The notes beneath the pieces were generated by a model. It did not search any database. It saw only the letters and a program-made list of their open reading frames with translations, and was not told the DNA's origin. Of a stretch of 55,915 bases of DNA, positions 1-8,974 are shown piece by piece (the first letter of the stretch is position 1; each line of letters opens with the position of its first letter). Source of the DNA: Alphaproteobacteria bacterium (GTDB taxonomy: Bacteria; Pseudomonadota; Alphaproteobacteria; Rickettsiales; JABCZZ01). The DNA lies in contig JABDCC010000008.1 of assembly GCA_013288335.1 (NCBI GenBank), positions 1 through 55,915 of the forward strand, read 5' to 3'. The position numbers and the translations under genes are program-made.

Positions 1-224
1 ATCGGGCGGAATAAGCCGGAGCGCTCCAGATCGGCGGCGACTACGCCGGAAATATCGCGACCAAGTTGCGCGGCATTGGAATCATCCGATTGCAGATCGT
101 AAACAGCAATAGGCATCGGGGCAATATTGCCTTTGGTAATATCGATATGCAAAGCAGCTTGTGCGGATGCTGCCAAAAGCAATGTGGCGAGAGTTACCAA
201 AAGTCCCGAAAATTTCATTTTCAT
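1..224 (-). CDS. tolB: TolB, N-terminal part (runs off the window edge)
   Basis: The reverse strand from 224 encodes a signal peptide (MKMKFSGLL followed by a hydrophobic stretch ending in SAQA) and then a mature start reading ALHIDITKGN, then PMPIAVYDL and a GRDISGVVAADLERSGLFRP segment, which is the TolB N-terminal domain. TolB is the periplasmic beta-propeller partner of Pal in the Tol-Pal envelope system. Only about 74 residues lie in the window; the propeller is beyond position 1. I chose the ATG at 224 because AAGGA sits 6 bases upstream; a second in-frame ATG is at 218. TolA/Pal cannot be checked here. The family call is strong although the gene is partial. Confidence 0.88.
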   Translation of the reverse strand, partial: MKMKFSGLLVTLATLLLAASAQAALHIDITKGNIAPMPIAVYDLQSDDSNAAQLGRDISGVVAADLERSGLFRP

Positions 225-358
225 AATTATTCCTTGAGAAGTAATTTTATAGGTTTTTCTATAATGGTTCTAATCCAACCGCATTGCAGGTCAAGAGCGG
301 ATTATCAATTTTCTGAATTAGTTTTCTATGTGGAAAATATATTTAGCAGTTTAGGCAA

Positions 359-946
359 TTAGGCAAATTGTGTTTTTTGCTCAGGCCAGTGCATTGCCAG
401 CGCAATTTTCTTACGCAACATTTTCTGCACCGACTCAATTTGTGTTTCAAGTTCGCTGGTTATATGACCTATCAGATCAATCCCGTGCAGGCTTTTTTCA
501 AACACTTTTTCTTTTAATATCCATTCTGGATTCGCCAGAATTTCATTCCTGCGGGCTTTTACATCGCGCAAAATATTCGCAATTTCCTTGCGTTCCTCTT
601 CAAGATACCGAGCAAGCTGTGTGTTATCATTTATAAATTTACAGGTATGCTCAATAGACATCTGCCACAATTTACCCAGATTGTTCTCGTCGTAGGCTTT
701 TATGATTTTAATGATGTGGGTAGAATCATGTGCATGATTATTATCCGGATGGTATGCTTTTATGAGCTTGCGATAGAGTGCTTTTATCTGGTGTTCAATG
801 GCGCAGTTTTTAGTAGGCGCAGCAATATCATGATTTTTTGTAAAGGGATGCCGGACCAAACGGCAGCGCATTATTTCAAGTTTTTCGCATAACGGCACTA
901 CGCGTGGATAATAATCGGCAAGAAAAGCCTCAAGCTCCCGTTCCAT
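359..946 (-). CDS. J-domain-like protein
   Basis: A protein of about 195 residues. Its middle holds a helix with IKALYRKLIKAYHPDNN, the helix II-HPD signature of DnaJ-type J domains that stimulate the DnaK ATPase. Flanking segments are charged and probably helical or coiled-coil (ERELEAFLADYYPRV near the start; EEERKEIANILRDVKARRNEI later). There is no Gly/Phe linker, zinc finger or membrane segment, so it is not DnaJ itself. An ATG at 1072 would add 42 residues; I prefer 946 because GGAG lies 8 bases upstream, while 1072 has no visible ribosome site. Client and role are unknown. A degenerate J-like domain without DnaK interaction is possible. Confidence 0.65.
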   Translation of the reverse strand: MERELEAFLADYYPRVVPLCEKLEIMRCRLVRHPFTKNHDIAAPTKNCAIEHQIKALYRKLIKAYHPDNNHAHDSTHIIKIIKAYDENNLGKLWQMSIEHTCKFINDNTQLARYLEEERKEIANILRDVKARRNEILANPEWILKEKVFEKSLHGIDLIGHITSELETQIESVQKMLRKKIALAMHWPEQKTQFA

Positions 947-1204
947 GGAATATACTCCACGCCACGTAGTATCCAGCTCATTTAGTTCGTTTTTTATAAG
1001 GGTGAAAGCTGCAGAGACCCCATTTGGAGGTTGTAGATGCGGTGTATTTGAGCGCCTGTCGTATGCCTGCATGCGGCATTTTATAAACTATATGTAGCAT
1101 AAAATCCAGCAAAAACATCTATTGGTTGTATTTATAAATCTGATTTGTCGTAATAAAATCTTAACGGTTATCTGTTATATTGTCAGGATACTAATCAACA
1201 AAAG
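947..1204. other. Intergenic region between divergent genes
   Basis: About 258 bases between the preferred start of the J-domain gene and the + strand gene at 1205. It contains the alternative longer start of the J-domain gene at 1072. The 1080-1200 part is AT-rich and should hold divergent promoters, but I cannot point to a convincing -35/-10 pair. No RNA gene is seen. Confidence 0.4.
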
Positions 1205-1699
1205 ATGCAAATTATGAAAATAGATTTTGAACATAAAAGGGGATGGGACACTGCTAATTGCAGTATTGATGTAAAAGAAGATGGCGGCATCACTTTAACC
1301 TCAAACATTCTTATTCATAATTATGTGGTAGAATTTGATAAGAATTTTCTGATTACTACTATAAAAAGAACGGGAGTTAATGAAAAGGATGGGCTTAATT
1401 ATACGGAAAAATACGGAGAAAGAATGGCTAACAAAAAACCGATCATAGTAAAAACCTATACCAACAGTGATAATGAAATACTTTATGCAACTGGTCGGAG
1501 TCCCGATCTGCAAGAATATGACAAGAAAAGATTTGCGATAACACCCGGAGGATTAGGTAATCAGTATGCTATACTTGAAGCAGGCCTAAAAAGCTTGCCG
1601 GAGGGAGAGCAAAAAACAGAATTACTTGCAGGCTTTAAAAAAGCGGCAAGGGAAATGGGATATAGGGCTAAGCAAATAAATTATATTAAGAGTCACTGA
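1205..1699 (+). CDS. Hypothetical protein, first of a tandem paralogous pair
   Basis: A 164-residue soluble protein with no signal peptide or membrane segment and no family I recognise. The first two-thirds alternate charged and beta-prone residues. The last 45 residues look helical and read EAGLKSLPEGEQKTELLAGF followed by KKAAREMGYRAKQI, which resembles the C-terminus of the next gene ([20 protein letters not shown] then [13 protein letters not shown]). The ATG at 1205 is weakly supported by AAAG upstream; an in-frame ATG at 1214 is also possible. The coding sequence is AT-rich compared with the housekeeping genes to the right. The next gene starts 11 bases downstream, so the two are probably co-transcribed. 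Confidence 0.6.
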   Translation: MQIMKIDFEHKRGWDTANCSIDVKEDGGITLTSNILIHNYVVEFDKNFLITTIKRTGVNEKDGLNYTEKYGERMANKKPIIVKTYTNSDNEILYATGRSPDLQEYDKKRFAITPGGLGNQYAILEAGLKSLPEGEQKTELLAGFKKAAREMGYRAKQINYIKSH

Positions 1700-1710
1700 A
1701 AGGCACTTCA

Positions 1711-2184
1711 ATGCAGGCGAACTTTAAATATATAATTAATAAAACAGAATTTGATTGCAGTTTATCTACTGCGTATGATGGAATTATACTTCAATTAACT
1801 AACGAGAAAGATAATAATTTAGTTCAGGAAATGAAATTTGACGCGCAAACATTCCTGCCACTTTCTTTTGCACAAGATTCTAAAAATACCCGTCGGCAAT
1901 ATACTGCGGAGATGAAAGATAGGACCGACGATAAATATACTTTGCTTAAAATCATTAAGACAAGCGGCGATGCTTACATGCAGCCCGTGGGACATAATAG
2001 CAAATATGAAAAAATTAAATTAGCGCGCGATAAAGATTTTATAGATTTCTACCAAGCGTTGGAGTTTGGCATACATGCTTTGGAGCCCAAACCAGAAAAA
2101 TTAATTCTTAAGGAAAACTTTTACGAAATGACAGCAAAGCTAGGCTATAAACCACAAATAACTAGTAATAAATACAGATATTAA
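1711..2184 (+). CDS. Hypothetical protein, second of a tandem paralogous pair
   Basis: A 157-residue soluble protein, similar in length and C-terminal pattern to the preceding gene, so probably its diverged duplicate. AAGG lies 8 bases before the ATG. The N-terminal part alternates hydrophobic and polar residues as in a beta-rich fold; the last 40 residues are helical and lysine-rich. Its stop overlaps the stop of the convergent tsaD gene: TTAA at 2181-2184 supplies TAA on each strand. No function can be assigned. Confidence 0.6.
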   Translation: MQANFKYIINKTEFDCSLSTAYDGIILQLTNEKDNNLVQEMKFDAQTFLPLSFAQDSKNTRRQYTAEMKDRTDDKYTLLKIIKTSGDAYMQPVGHNSKYEKIKLARDKDFIDFYQALEFGIHALEPKPEKLILKENFYEMTAKLGYKPQITSNKYRY

Positions 2185-3215
2185 ACGGATTCGATTTCCG
2201 TCAAAGGCCAGCGCGCGCGGGCTTCGATGGAAAGTGAATCGGTGAATCCCAGTTTCAGTCGCTCTATTCCTGCCCAGGCAATCATCGCGGCGTTATCCGT
2301 GCAGAGTTTTATTGGCGGCGCAACGAGTGTAAAATCATGCTTTGCTGTCACCACTTCCAACGATTTGCGTAAATACTGATTTGCGGCAACACCCCCTGCA
2401 ACTACCAGTGTTTTGGAAGCATATTTTTTTGCAAAAAGCGTGAAGGCATTTTGCATTCGGTCTTTTACTACTTCGCTCACCGTATATTGAAACGAAGCGC
2501 AAATATCGCGCATATCCTGCGCAGCAATTTTATTATCTATTGCAATTTCCTGCGCGACGAGCCGTACGGCAGTTTTAAGGCCTGAGAAAGAAAAATCACA
2601 ACCTTCGCGGCCCTTTAAAGGCATCGGAAAATGATGGCGCAATGGGTCACCACTTTTTGCCTGTTCTTCTACCTGCACACCGCCGGGATAGCCGAGCCCC
2701 AGCATCTTTGCGGTTTTGTCGAATGCTTCGCCAAGCGCATCATCCAGTGTGGTGCCAAGCTTCACATATTTGCCGACACCTTCTACTGCCATCACCAGGC
2801 AATGCCCGCCGGAGATCAGCAGCAGCAGGTAAGGAAATTCGACCTTATCAGTCAAGCGCACGGTAAGTGCGTGACCTTCCAAATGATTCACCGCGATGAA
2901 TGGTTTTTTAAGCGCCGAGGCAAATGCTTTGCCTGCCATCGTGCCGACAATGACTCCGCCAATAAGCCCTGGGCCTGTAGTTGCCGCAATCCCGTCAATA
3001 TCATTCCATGTGCAGCCAGATTCTTTGAGTGCGAGGGTTACGACTCTGTCCATATTAGTAATATGCGCGCGCGCGGCAATCTCCGGCACCACTCCGCCAA
3101 AAGGCTTGTGTTCTAAAGTTTGAGAGACCACAATATTGGAAAGGATTTTGCGCTCATCCGTCACGATGCTCGCCGCCGTTTCGTCACAACTTGATTCTAT
3201 TCCGAGTATTATCAT
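2181..3215 (-). CDS. tsaD: tRNA N6-adenosine threonylcarbamoyltransferase TsaD
   Basis: TsaD transfers the threonylcarbamoyl group from TC-AMP to A37 of ANN-decoding tRNAs, with TsaB and TsaE. The 344-residue protein starts [13 protein letters not shown], the ASKHA nucleotide-binding opening of the family, and carries the metal-binding HLEGHA motif, a GSGG-like loop region (LISGGHCLV) and the C-terminal [10 protein letters not shown] and [10 protein letters not shown] segments. The frame stays open upstream to 3881, but that part is antisense to hemC and does not belong to the protein, so 3215 is the start. It is divergent from hemC with a 61-base spacer, an arrangement common in alphaproteobacteria. 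Confidence 0.96.
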   Translation of the reverse strand: MIILGIESSCDETAASIVTDERKILSNIVVSQTLEHKPFGGVVPEIAARAHITNMDRVVTLALKESGCTWNDIDGIAATTGPGLIGGVIVGTMAGKAFASALKKPFIAVNHLEGHALTVRLTDKVEFPYLLLLISGGHCLVMAVEGVGKYVKLGTTLDDALGEAFDKTAKMLGLGYPGGVQVEEQAKSGDPLRHHFPMPLKGREGCDFSFSGLKTAVRLVAQEIAIDNKIAAQDMRDICASFQYTVSEVVKDRMQNAFTLFAKKYASKTLVVAGGVAANQYLRKSLEVVTAKHDFTLVAPPIKLCTDNAAMIAWAGIERLKLGFTDSLSIEARARWPLTEIESV

Positions 3216-3276
3216 ATAAGCATCAACGTAAATTTTAGTAGATAATGCGCAAATAAGGTAGTTAAACAAGAAATAT

Positions 3277-4197
3277 ATGAAAGAATTACAGATAATAAAA
3301 ATTGCAACCCGCAAAAGTAAGCTGGCGTTGGTGCAGGCAGAACTCGTAAAAAACAGGCTTATGGCGGTATTCCCTGCCATTGCTGTCGAGATTATTCCTA
3401 TGAGCACGACGGGCGACGAAAACACCGATCGATCGCTTTCGGAAATTGGTGGTAAAGGGCTTTTTACCAAAGAACTCGAAGAAGAACTTCTCTCTGGCAC
3501 ATTTGATATTGCGGTGCATTCCTTGAAAGATATGGAAACCAAATTGCCGCAAGGTTTGGTAATAAGCAGCGTGTTGGAACGGGAAGATCCGCGTGATGCG
3601 CTCATTGCTTCGGAGGGTAAAACTATCGCTACTTTAGAAAAGGGTGCGCGTGTTGGTACTTCTTCCATGCGGCGCTCTGCACAGCTTAAAATTATACGCC
3701 CTGATTTGGAAATCATGCCATTTCGCGGCAATGTGACTACCCGAATTGAAAAACTGAAAAAGGGCGAAGTAGTAGCGACTTTGCTGGCTGTGGCAGGACT
3801 CAAGCGGTTGGGAATGGAAAATGAAGCGACGGAAATTTTAGACACAGAGAATTTTATTCCGGCGGTAGGGCAGGGCATCATCGCGATTGAGTGCCGCGAA
3901 GATAATTACGATTTACGCGCGATGCTTGCGGGAATAAATCATGCGCCCACACTCTATGCCAGCATCGCCGAGCGCAGTATGTTGGCGCGTCTTGATGGAT
4001 CGTGCAGAACACCTATTGCCGGTTACGCGCGATTTGAAGACGGAAAACTCCGTCTTGATGCGATGGTGGCAAACTTAGATGGCACTCGCCATGTAAAAGC
4101 CACAAAAACGGGTGACGCGGAAAAGGCGCAGGCAATGGGTGAAGAACTTGCCGAAGAATTGCTCGCAAATGGCGGCAGAGAATGCCTCACAAAATAA
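3277..4197 (+). CDS. hemC: Porphobilinogen deaminase (hydroxymethylbilane synthase)
   Basis: HemC polymerises four porphobilinogens into hydroxymethylbilane in the cytosol. The 306-residue protein has the family's N-terminal [14 protein letters not shown], the [21 protein letters not shown] segment, [17 protein letters not shown] and FRGNV motifs, and Cys243 in [11 protein letters not shown], which carries the dipyrromethane cofactor. Length is normal. The gene overlaps hemD by 16 bases, so translation of the two is likely coupled. It is divergent from tsaD. Confidence 0.96.
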   Translation: MKELQIIKIATRKSKLALVQAELVKNRLMAVFPAIAVEIIPMSTTGDENTDRSLSEIGGKGLFTKELEEELLSGTFDIAVHSLKDMETKLPQGLVISSVLEREDPRDALIASEGKTIATLEKGARVGTSSMRRSAQLKIIRPDLEIMPFRGNVTTRIEKLKKGEVVATLLAVAGLKRLGMENEATEILDTENFIPAVGQGIIAIECREDNYDLRAMLAGINHAPTLYASIAERSMLARLDGSCRTPIAGYARFEDGKLRLDAMVANLDGTRHVKATKTGDAEKAQAMGEELAEELLANGGRECLTK

Positions 4198-4922
4198 AAA
4201 ATATTCTCATCACGCGTCCCAAAGAAGATGCTGAAGTGCTGGCGGCTGCTTTGCAGGAAATGGGTTTTAACCCTATCATTGAGCCGCTACTTACTATTGA
4301 GCCGATTTATAAAGATAAAAAACTGCTGGAGTCACTGCTTGCCAAAAACCCGCAAGCAGTACTCATCACCAGTAAATATGCGGTGGTTGCACTCGCACAT
4401 ATGACAGCGTTGCGCAATATTTCCATACTTACCAGCGGCGAAACTACTGCGGCATGTGCAAGAGAAGCGGGCTTTAAAAATGTAGCCTCAGTCAATGATA
4501 CTGCCCGGGTGCTTGTGGAGTATATTTTGAAACATTTTGAGCCAAAAAATGGCAGTATATTATATGTGCGTGGGGCAGAGGTTACCGAGGACATTGAAGG
4601 GCAGCTTTCTGAAAAAGATTTTAGTATTGAGTCGGTTATTGTGTATAATGCCCGCCCGGCCTCAGAATTTTCAGGCAATCTCATTGAAAAAATCAATCGT
4701 GGAGGTGTGGACGCAGTCGTATTTTTCTCGCAAAACACTGCAAATACCTATATAAAACACGCTGTAGCCAATCAGCTTGCGGGTGCGCATCAGAATATGA
4801 TTGCCATTTGCTTAAGTGAAGCTATAGCAGGTACCATCAGACAATTACCATGGAAAGATATTGCGATTAGCAATCAGGCCGATGTGAAAAGCATGATTGA
4901 GAAAATTACGGAATATAAATAG
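4182..4922 (+). CDS. hemD: Uroporphyrinogen-III synthase
   Basis: HemD closes hydroxymethylbilane with inversion of ring D to give uroporphyrinogen III. Sequence conservation in this family is low; the call rests on the opening [21 protein letters not shown], the SKYAVVAL ("T/S-S-x-x-A-V") segment, a VVFFSQNTA element in the second domain, the 246-residue length and the overlap with hemC. No residue looks abnormal. The lipA ATG follows 4 bases after the stop. Confidence 0.92.
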   Translation: MPHKIKNILITRPKEDAEVLAAALQEMGFNPIIEPLLTIEPIYKDKKLLESLLAKNPQAVLITSKYAVVALAHMTALRNISILTSGETTAACAREAGFKNVASVNDTARVLVEYILKHFEPKNGSILYVRGAEVTEDIEGQLSEKDFSIESVIVYNARPASEFSGNLIEKINRGGVDAVVFFSQNTANTYIKHAVANQLAGAHQNMIAICLSEAIAGTIRQLPWKDIAISNQADVKSMIEKITEYK

Positions 4923-4926
4923 TAAA

Positions 4927-5844
4927 ATGAATCAGCCACAGATAACTGAAACCACAGATAAACTCCCGCGCCCTGACTGGATACGTGTACGTGCGCCGGT
5001 TGCAAAAGAATATCAGGCAACGCGTGATATTATTCATAATTTAAAATTAAACACAGTGTGTGAAGAAGCTGCTTGCCCGAACATTGGTGAATGCTGGAGC
5101 AAGAAACATGCAACCGTGATGATCATGGGTGACACCTGCACGCGCGCTTGTGCGTTTTGCAATATTAAAACCGGCGTGCCCGGAGCGCTTAACCCGCATG
5201 AGCCGGATAATTTAGCCGAGGCGATTGCAAAGCTAGGCTTAAGCCATGTGGTAGTGACATCGGTTGACCGTGATGATTTAGACGATGGCGGAGCGACGCA
5301 TTTTGCCGAGTGCATCGAAAAGATTCGTGCGAAGTCACCAAAGACTACGATTGAAATTTTAACGCCGGATTTTCTGCGTAAAGAACACGCGATACCTGTC
5401 GTGGTGAAGGCGAGGCCTGATGTGTATAATCATAATGTAGAAACGGTTCCGAGGCTTTATCACTCCATTCGTCCGGGTGCGCGTTATTTTAATTCGCTGC
5501 ATCTTTTGAAAACCGTGAAAGAAATCGATCCGTCGATTTTTACGAAGTCTGGCCTCATGGTTGGGCTTGGTGAAACCAAAGAAGAAGTGTTGCAGGTAAT
5601 GGATGATTTGCGCTCTGCCGATGTCGATTTTATTACTATCGGGCAGTATCTGCAGCCGACGCCAAAACATGCAAAACTCGAGGCCTATATTTCACTCGAA
5701 GATTTCGAATATTATTCACGCATGGCAAGCGCCAAAGGGTTTTTAATGGTATCTTCCAGCCCGCTTACGCGCTCTTCTTATCATGCTGGCGAAGATTTTG
5801 AAAAAATGCGTAAAGCCCGCGAAGTGAAGTTAAAAATGGCTTAA
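4927..5844 (+). CDS. lipA: Lipoyl synthase (radical SAM)
   Basis: LipA inserts two sulfurs into the octanoyl chain on lipoyl domains of 2-oxoacid dehydrogenases. The 305-residue protein has the auxiliary 4Fe-4S cysteines C45, C50 and C56 ([12 protein letters not shown]), the radical SAM cluster C71, C75 and C78 (CTRACAFC), and a C-terminal RSSYHAGE containing the auxiliary-cluster serine. An upstream in-frame TTG at 4897 would overlap hemD; I prefer the ATG at 4927, which matches the usual family start. Placed directly behind hemCD, it probably shares their transcript. Confidence 0.97.
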   Translation: MNQPQITETTDKLPRPDWIRVRAPVAKEYQATRDIIHNLKLNTVCEEAACPNIGECWSKKHATVMIMGDTCTRACAFCNIKTGVPGALNPHEPDNLAEAIAKLGLSHVVVTSVDRDDLDDGGATHFAECIEKIRAKSPKTTIEILTPDFLRKEHAIPVVVKARPDVYNHNVETVPRLYHSIRPGARYFNSLHLLKTVKEIDPSIFTKSGLMVGLGETKEEVLQVMDDLRSADVDFITIGQYLQPTPKHAKLEAYISLEDFEYYSRMASAKGFLMVSSSPLTRSSYHAGEDFEKMRKAREVKLKMA

Positions 5845-5986
5845 AACCGTGCTTTCTATAAGCTTTGTCATAATATCTTCATCAAAACTTCATAAAACTG
5901 TAATAATTCTGGGATAGCGCCCTGCTATAATGCTGACTTCTATTCGTATTTGCAAAATATCGCACTTACCTAAACAATAGAGTACA

Positions 5987-6014
5987 TTGTAACCTATTAT
6001 TATTCACATATACT
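5987..6014 (+). promoter_or_regulatory. Candidate sigma-70-type promoter for the small gene at 6028
   Basis: TTGTAA at 5987-5992 and TATACT at 6009-6014 are 16 bases apart. Transcription would begin a few bases before the ATG at 6028, implying a very short leader, consistent with the lack of a ribosome-binding site there. Confidence 0.4.
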
Positions 6015-6027
6015 AAAAACAATTATT

Positions 6028-6246
6028 ATGACTACTGAAGAAAGAGACCTAGTTAAAAATCAAAGCAGGGCCGCATTTTTATTTATGATCATTGCAGTAC
6101 TTATTGGCTTTGCAGCATTTGCTGGCGCTTCATCAGCTGATGGTGTGTGTTTTATGGCTAGCGCTGCTATTTGTACGATTGTGGCAATAGTGTTTCAACT
6201 CAAAGCCCAGAGGCTGAAAGATGAAACCGGCTACTACAGCAAGTAA
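6028..6246 (+). CDS. Small membrane protein, unknown function
   Basis: A 72-residue protein with a short charged N-terminus (MTTEERDLVKNQSRA), a hydrophobic segment around residues 16-34, a second around 42-58, and a charged tail ending in GYYSK. This predicts a two-helix inner-membrane hairpin. I do not recognise a family. It lies alone between lipA and a candidate terminator and has a plausible promoter, which supports it being real. No Shine-Dalgarno sequence is visible. Confidence 0.5.
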   Translation: MTTEERDLVKNQSRAAFLFMIIAVLIGFAAFAGASSADGVCFMASAAICTIVAIVFQLKAQRLKDETGYYSK

Positions 6247-6259
6247 GCTTTAAAGCTTT

Positions 6260-6306
6260 AGATCTTCCTTTTTCCTTCGGGGAATTGGCAGATCTTTATT
6301 TTTCCC
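6260..6306 (+). terminator. Candidate Rho-independent terminator
   Basis: AGATCTTCC at 6260-6268 can pair with GGCAGATCT at 6287-6295 with one mismatch, followed by TTATTTTT. It sits 14 bases after the stop of the small membrane-protein gene. The stem is modest, so this is a tentative call. Confidence 0.4.
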
Positions 6307-6356
6307 AAGGTTTCAAAAACTAAACAAATTACTGACTTCCTCATACTAGAGAAGAG

Positions 6357-6533
6357 CTAATCTTCAATCTTACGTGCTTCATCAATCAGCATAATGGGAA
6401 TTCCATCGCGGATAGGGTAAGCGAGTTTTGCCTTATCACTGATGAGTTCATTTTTTTCTGCGTCATACTTAAGCGTGGATTTGGTGAGTGGACAGACGAG
6501 AATTTAGAGTAATTTTTTATCGATAACGGCCAT
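6357..6533 (-). pseudogene. Trm112-like (UPF0434/YcaR) gene with an in-frame TAA at codon 10
   Basis: Reading the reverse strand from the ATG at 6533 gives MAVIDKKLL, a TAA stop at 6504-6506, and then in the same frame [18 protein letters not shown], continuing to [19 protein letters not shown] and a normal stop at 6357. Skipping the TAA yields a complete Trm112-type small zinc-ribbon-like protein of about 58 residues, with the CPLTK and [11 protein letters not shown] signatures. The usual residue at the stop is glutamate, and GAA to TAA is one base. It lies 18 bases downstream of the chaperedoxin gene, its common alphaproteobacterial neighbour. It could be a recent null allele, a sequencing error, or a read-through case; TAA acts as an ordinary stop in other genes here. 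Confidence 0.8.
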
Positions 6534-6551
6534 AGTGGTTACCCCGGATAT

Positions 6552-7472
6552 TTATTTAAATAAAATTGCGGATAGCTTGCGGCGTCCTGCTTGCGCTAGA
6601 GGATTGCTAAAGCCTAACGCTTCAAAAATGGTGAGTAGTTGTTTGCGCGCGGCGCCTTCGTTCCAGTCTTTTTCTTTGGCGATGATCGTGAGTAATTCTT
6701 CAATAGCTTCTTCCTGCTTACCGCTTGCAAACAGTAAATTAGAAAGTGCAAAGCGCGATGCATAATCTTCAGGGTTATTTTTTATTTTACCCCGCAACTC
6801 ATTTGTATCACCAGACTCTGCCGCCGATAATGCAAGTGAAAGCGCAGCCTTTGCGGTAATCACTGCTTCATTGTTTGCCTTGTCTTCAGGAATGGAATTG
6901 AGCAACGCCTGCGCTTTGTCGGTTTGTTTCAGTGCAATGTAACAAGAGGCCAGCCCGGCGGTTGCATCCACATTATCTTTGTCCATATGTAGGAGCGCTT
7001 GGTAGCATTCGGCGGCTTGTTCTGCATCGCCCGCGGCGAGTAATTCAATGGCGCCAGCAAGGATGGCCTTGGCGTCTTCTTCTTCGGGGGAGGCGGTGAT
7101 AAATTGTGCGAGTAACTGTTTTAACTGGCCTTCCGGCATTGCGCCGGAAAAGCCGTCGGCGGGCTGGCCCTGCACAAAAATATAGACCATCGGCACCGAC
7201 TGAATTCTAAATTGCTGCGCAATTTGTGGTTCTTTGTCGACATCAATTTTTGCAAGTTTTAAGCGTCCCTTTGCATCGTTCACCACTTTTTCAAGCAATG
7301 GGCCGAACTGCTTGCACGGGCCGCACCAAGGTGCAGTGAAATACGCCAGTACTGGAACGTGCAGAGAAGCTTCAATGACCTCCTGCATGAATGTTGCGGC
7401 AGTCACTTCTTGTACGAAAGAAGATGATGCTGAATCAGAAGAAATAGGTTCGGATGTGGCGGTTAATGTCAT
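6552..7472 (-). CDS. cnoX: CnoX/YbbN-type thioredoxin-TPR chaperedoxin
   Basis: A 306-residue cytosolic protein: an N-terminal thioredoxin fold with an intact WCGPC active site (residues 49-53) and the cis-Pro loop SVPMVYIF, then TPR-like helices from about residue 130 to the end. CnoX (YbbN) proteins hold unfolding substrates and hand them to DnaK/GroEL. Forms with a full CXXC motif, as here and in other alphaproteobacteria, should also have thiol-disulfide activity, unlike E. coli YbbN with a single active-site Cys; that is inference from the motif. Followed 18 bases later by the Trm112-like gene; the LON-domain gene often found between the two is missing. Confidence 0.88.
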   Translation of the reverse strand: MTLTATSEPISSDSASSSFVQEVTAATFMQEVIEASLHVPVLAYFTAPWCGPCKQFGPLLEKVVNDAKGRLKLAKIDVDKEPQIAQQFRIQSVPMVYIFVQGQPADGFSGAMPEGQLKQLLAQFITASPEEEDAKAILAGAIELLAAGDAEQAAECYQALLHMDKDNVDATAGLASCYIALKQTDKAQALLNSIPEDKANNEAVITAKAALSLALSAAESGDTNELRGKIKNNPEDYASRFALSNLLFASGKQEEAIEELLTIIAKEKDWNEGAARKQLLTIFEALGFSNPLAQAGRRKLSAILFK

Positions 7473-7530
7473 ACTTCAAATGGCAAGAATTAGAAAATGA
7501 GTGAATACGGCAAGTATGACAATAACAAGA

Positions 7531-7674
7531 TTATTCCGACTCTTTATTGCCCGTTTTGCCCGAACGAATGATGTCTAACATAAGCAGGATAAAGATGGTA
7601 AACATACTACCAAGTATAAAACTTCCACCCATGAGGTAGATAACATTTACAGACAGTTCTTGTAAGTTGTTCAT
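7531..7674 (-). CDS. Small single-span membrane protein, unknown
   Basis: From the ATG at 7674 the product is 47 residues: a short N-terminus (MNNLQELSVN), one hydrophobic span of about 25 residues containing GGSFILGSMFTIFILLML, and a charged tail ending in GKTGNKESE. A TTG at 7746 would extend it by 24 residues, but that TTG is part of a TTGACA that looks like a -35 box (with TTTGAT 17 bases on), so the shorter start is preferred. No family is recognised. Confidence 0.4.
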   Translation of the reverse strand: MNNLQELSVNVIYLMGGSFILGSMFTIFILLMLDIIRSGKTGNKESE

Positions 7675-7802
7675 AATATTACCATTAGTTGAGTTGGTTA
7701 TTATTGTAGCGCCCTGAATCAAAGCTGTTTTAGCGGTATTTGTCAATTGTCATAACAAAATTAGTATATTTTTTTGACAATTAACTCTAACATTTGGTGA
7801 TA

Positions 7803-8012
7803 ATGGCAGAAAATTTTGGTTCCTATATCATTGAAGTTGTAAGGCTTGGCAATCAAGTGAAAGTAACCGCTTGTGAGCCTGAAAGCGGCGTAGAGGCATC
7901 GATTATTACGCCGCTCACTGCGACGCATAAAGAACGCACGGATCTTGCCATAAAAAAATTGCAATATGTACTCAGGAAAAAGACGGAAGAAGGCAACGAC
8001 GATCTTGTCTAA
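7803..8012 (+). CDS. Small conserved alphaproteobacterial protein (DUF6898-like)
   Basis: A 69-residue protein reading YIIEVVRLGNQVKVTACEPESG, then EASIITPLTATHKE and AIKKLQYVL. The pattern of a short beta domain with GNxVKVTAxxPxTGxEaSI followed by a helix with LRKLxYVL matches a small family I recall from alphaproteobacteria as DUF6898; its function is unknown. I choose the ATG at 7803; a GTG at 7797 and TTG at 7794 are also in frame. Its stop overlaps the stop of convergent ubiA (CTAA at 8009-8012). Confidence 0.65.
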   Translation: MAENFGSYIIEVVRLGNQVKVTACEPESGVEASIITPLTATHKERTDLAIKKLQYVLRKKTEEGNDDLV

Positions 8013-8872
8013 TTATTAAACCCGTCTAACGCTATGCTCGCAAATAAAATCAATCCGATGAAAACGTTGGAGCGGAATAATTTCATGCAGTTAATGGAAT
8101 TATTAATATCAAGCATTATCAGCTGCCACATAAAATGTGCGGCTATCGCTAAGATTCCTAGATAATATATAAAATGGTTGTGGTTAATTATACCTGTCAA
8201 TGACCAGCCAATCACGGCAATACTATAAAAACCTGTAATCCAAGTTTTGCTATGTTCTGCTAAACGGAGTGCGGTTGATTTTACACCGATTTTTATATCG
8301 TCGATTTTATCCTGATGGGCATAGATGGTGTCATAACCGAGTGTCCAGAAAAAGCAGCTAAAATACAGCAATATAGCTGGCCATTCCACATCGTTTCTGA
8401 TTGCTGCCCATCCAAGTAAAGCCCCCCAGTTGAATGTGATACCGAGGAACGCCTGTGGCCACCAGGTAATGCGTTTCATGAAGGGATAAATTACCACCAG
8501 TATAAGTGAACTTGCAGCAAGTATCAGAACGGTCATGTTCATCTGCAATGCAATCAGCAGTGAAATAAAAAGCAGAAAACACAGAAGCAAAATTGCCTGT
8601 GTAACCGTTAATGCCCCGCTTGCAAGTGGACGAGTTTTTGTACGCTCAACATGCTTATCAAAATCACGGTCAATAATATCGTTTATAATACACCCGGCAG
8701 CGCGCATACAAACGGCACCAATAGCAAAAAGAAAAAGCACTTGTAATGGCAAATTTTCTACCCCTGCAAGTGCCACTCCACACCAGCATGGCCACAGTAA
8801 TAACCATATGCCCGTCGGTTGATGAAGGCGCATTAAACGAAAGTAAGGTTCTATATGTAATTTCTTGTGCAT
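8009..8872 (-). CDS. ubiA: 4-hydroxybenzoate polyprenyltransferase UbiA
   Basis: UbiA prenylates 4-hydroxybenzoate in the inner membrane, the first membrane step of ubiquinone synthesis. The 287-residue protein has the first Asp-rich motif NDIIDRDFD at residues 64-72 followed by RPLASG, the second DTIYAHQDKIDD, and about eight hydrophobic spans. The open frame extends upstream to 8995 but overlaps the secretin gene; the ATG at 8872 gives the normal family N-terminus (RLMRLHQPTGIWLLLWP). UbiK, an accessory ubiquinone factor, is encoded at 35032. Confidence 0.94.
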   Translation of the reverse strand: MHKKLHIEPYFRLMRLHQPTGIWLLLWPCWCGVALAGVENLPLQVLFLFAIGAVCMRAAGCIINDIIDRDFDKHVERTKTRPLASGALTVTQAILLLCFLLFISLLIALQMNMTVLILAASSLILVVIYPFMKRITWWPQAFLGITFNWGALLGWAAIRNDVEWPAILLYFSCFFWTLGYDTIYAHQDKIDDIKIGVKSTALRLAEHSKTWITGFYSIAVIGWSLTGIINHNHFIYYLGILAIAAHFMWQLIMLDINNSINCMKLFRSNVFIGLILFASIALDGFNN

Positions 8873-8974
8873 AAATTTTAATAAATAGTTGAACCTGTAA
8901 TTATAATATATATAGTGGTTTCGCGTGGGATACTTACTACATATATTACTCAAATTAGAAAAAGGCAGTATAAA

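Noticed and set aside
3216-3881. N-terminal extension of the tsaD reading frame, about 220 codons
   Set aside because: It is antisense to hemC, and tsaD has its normal family start at 3215.
7774-7808. TTGACA followed by GATAAT as a promoter for the gene at 7803
   Set aside because: Spacing is 19 bases and the -10 would overlap the start codon, so it cannot drive that gene.
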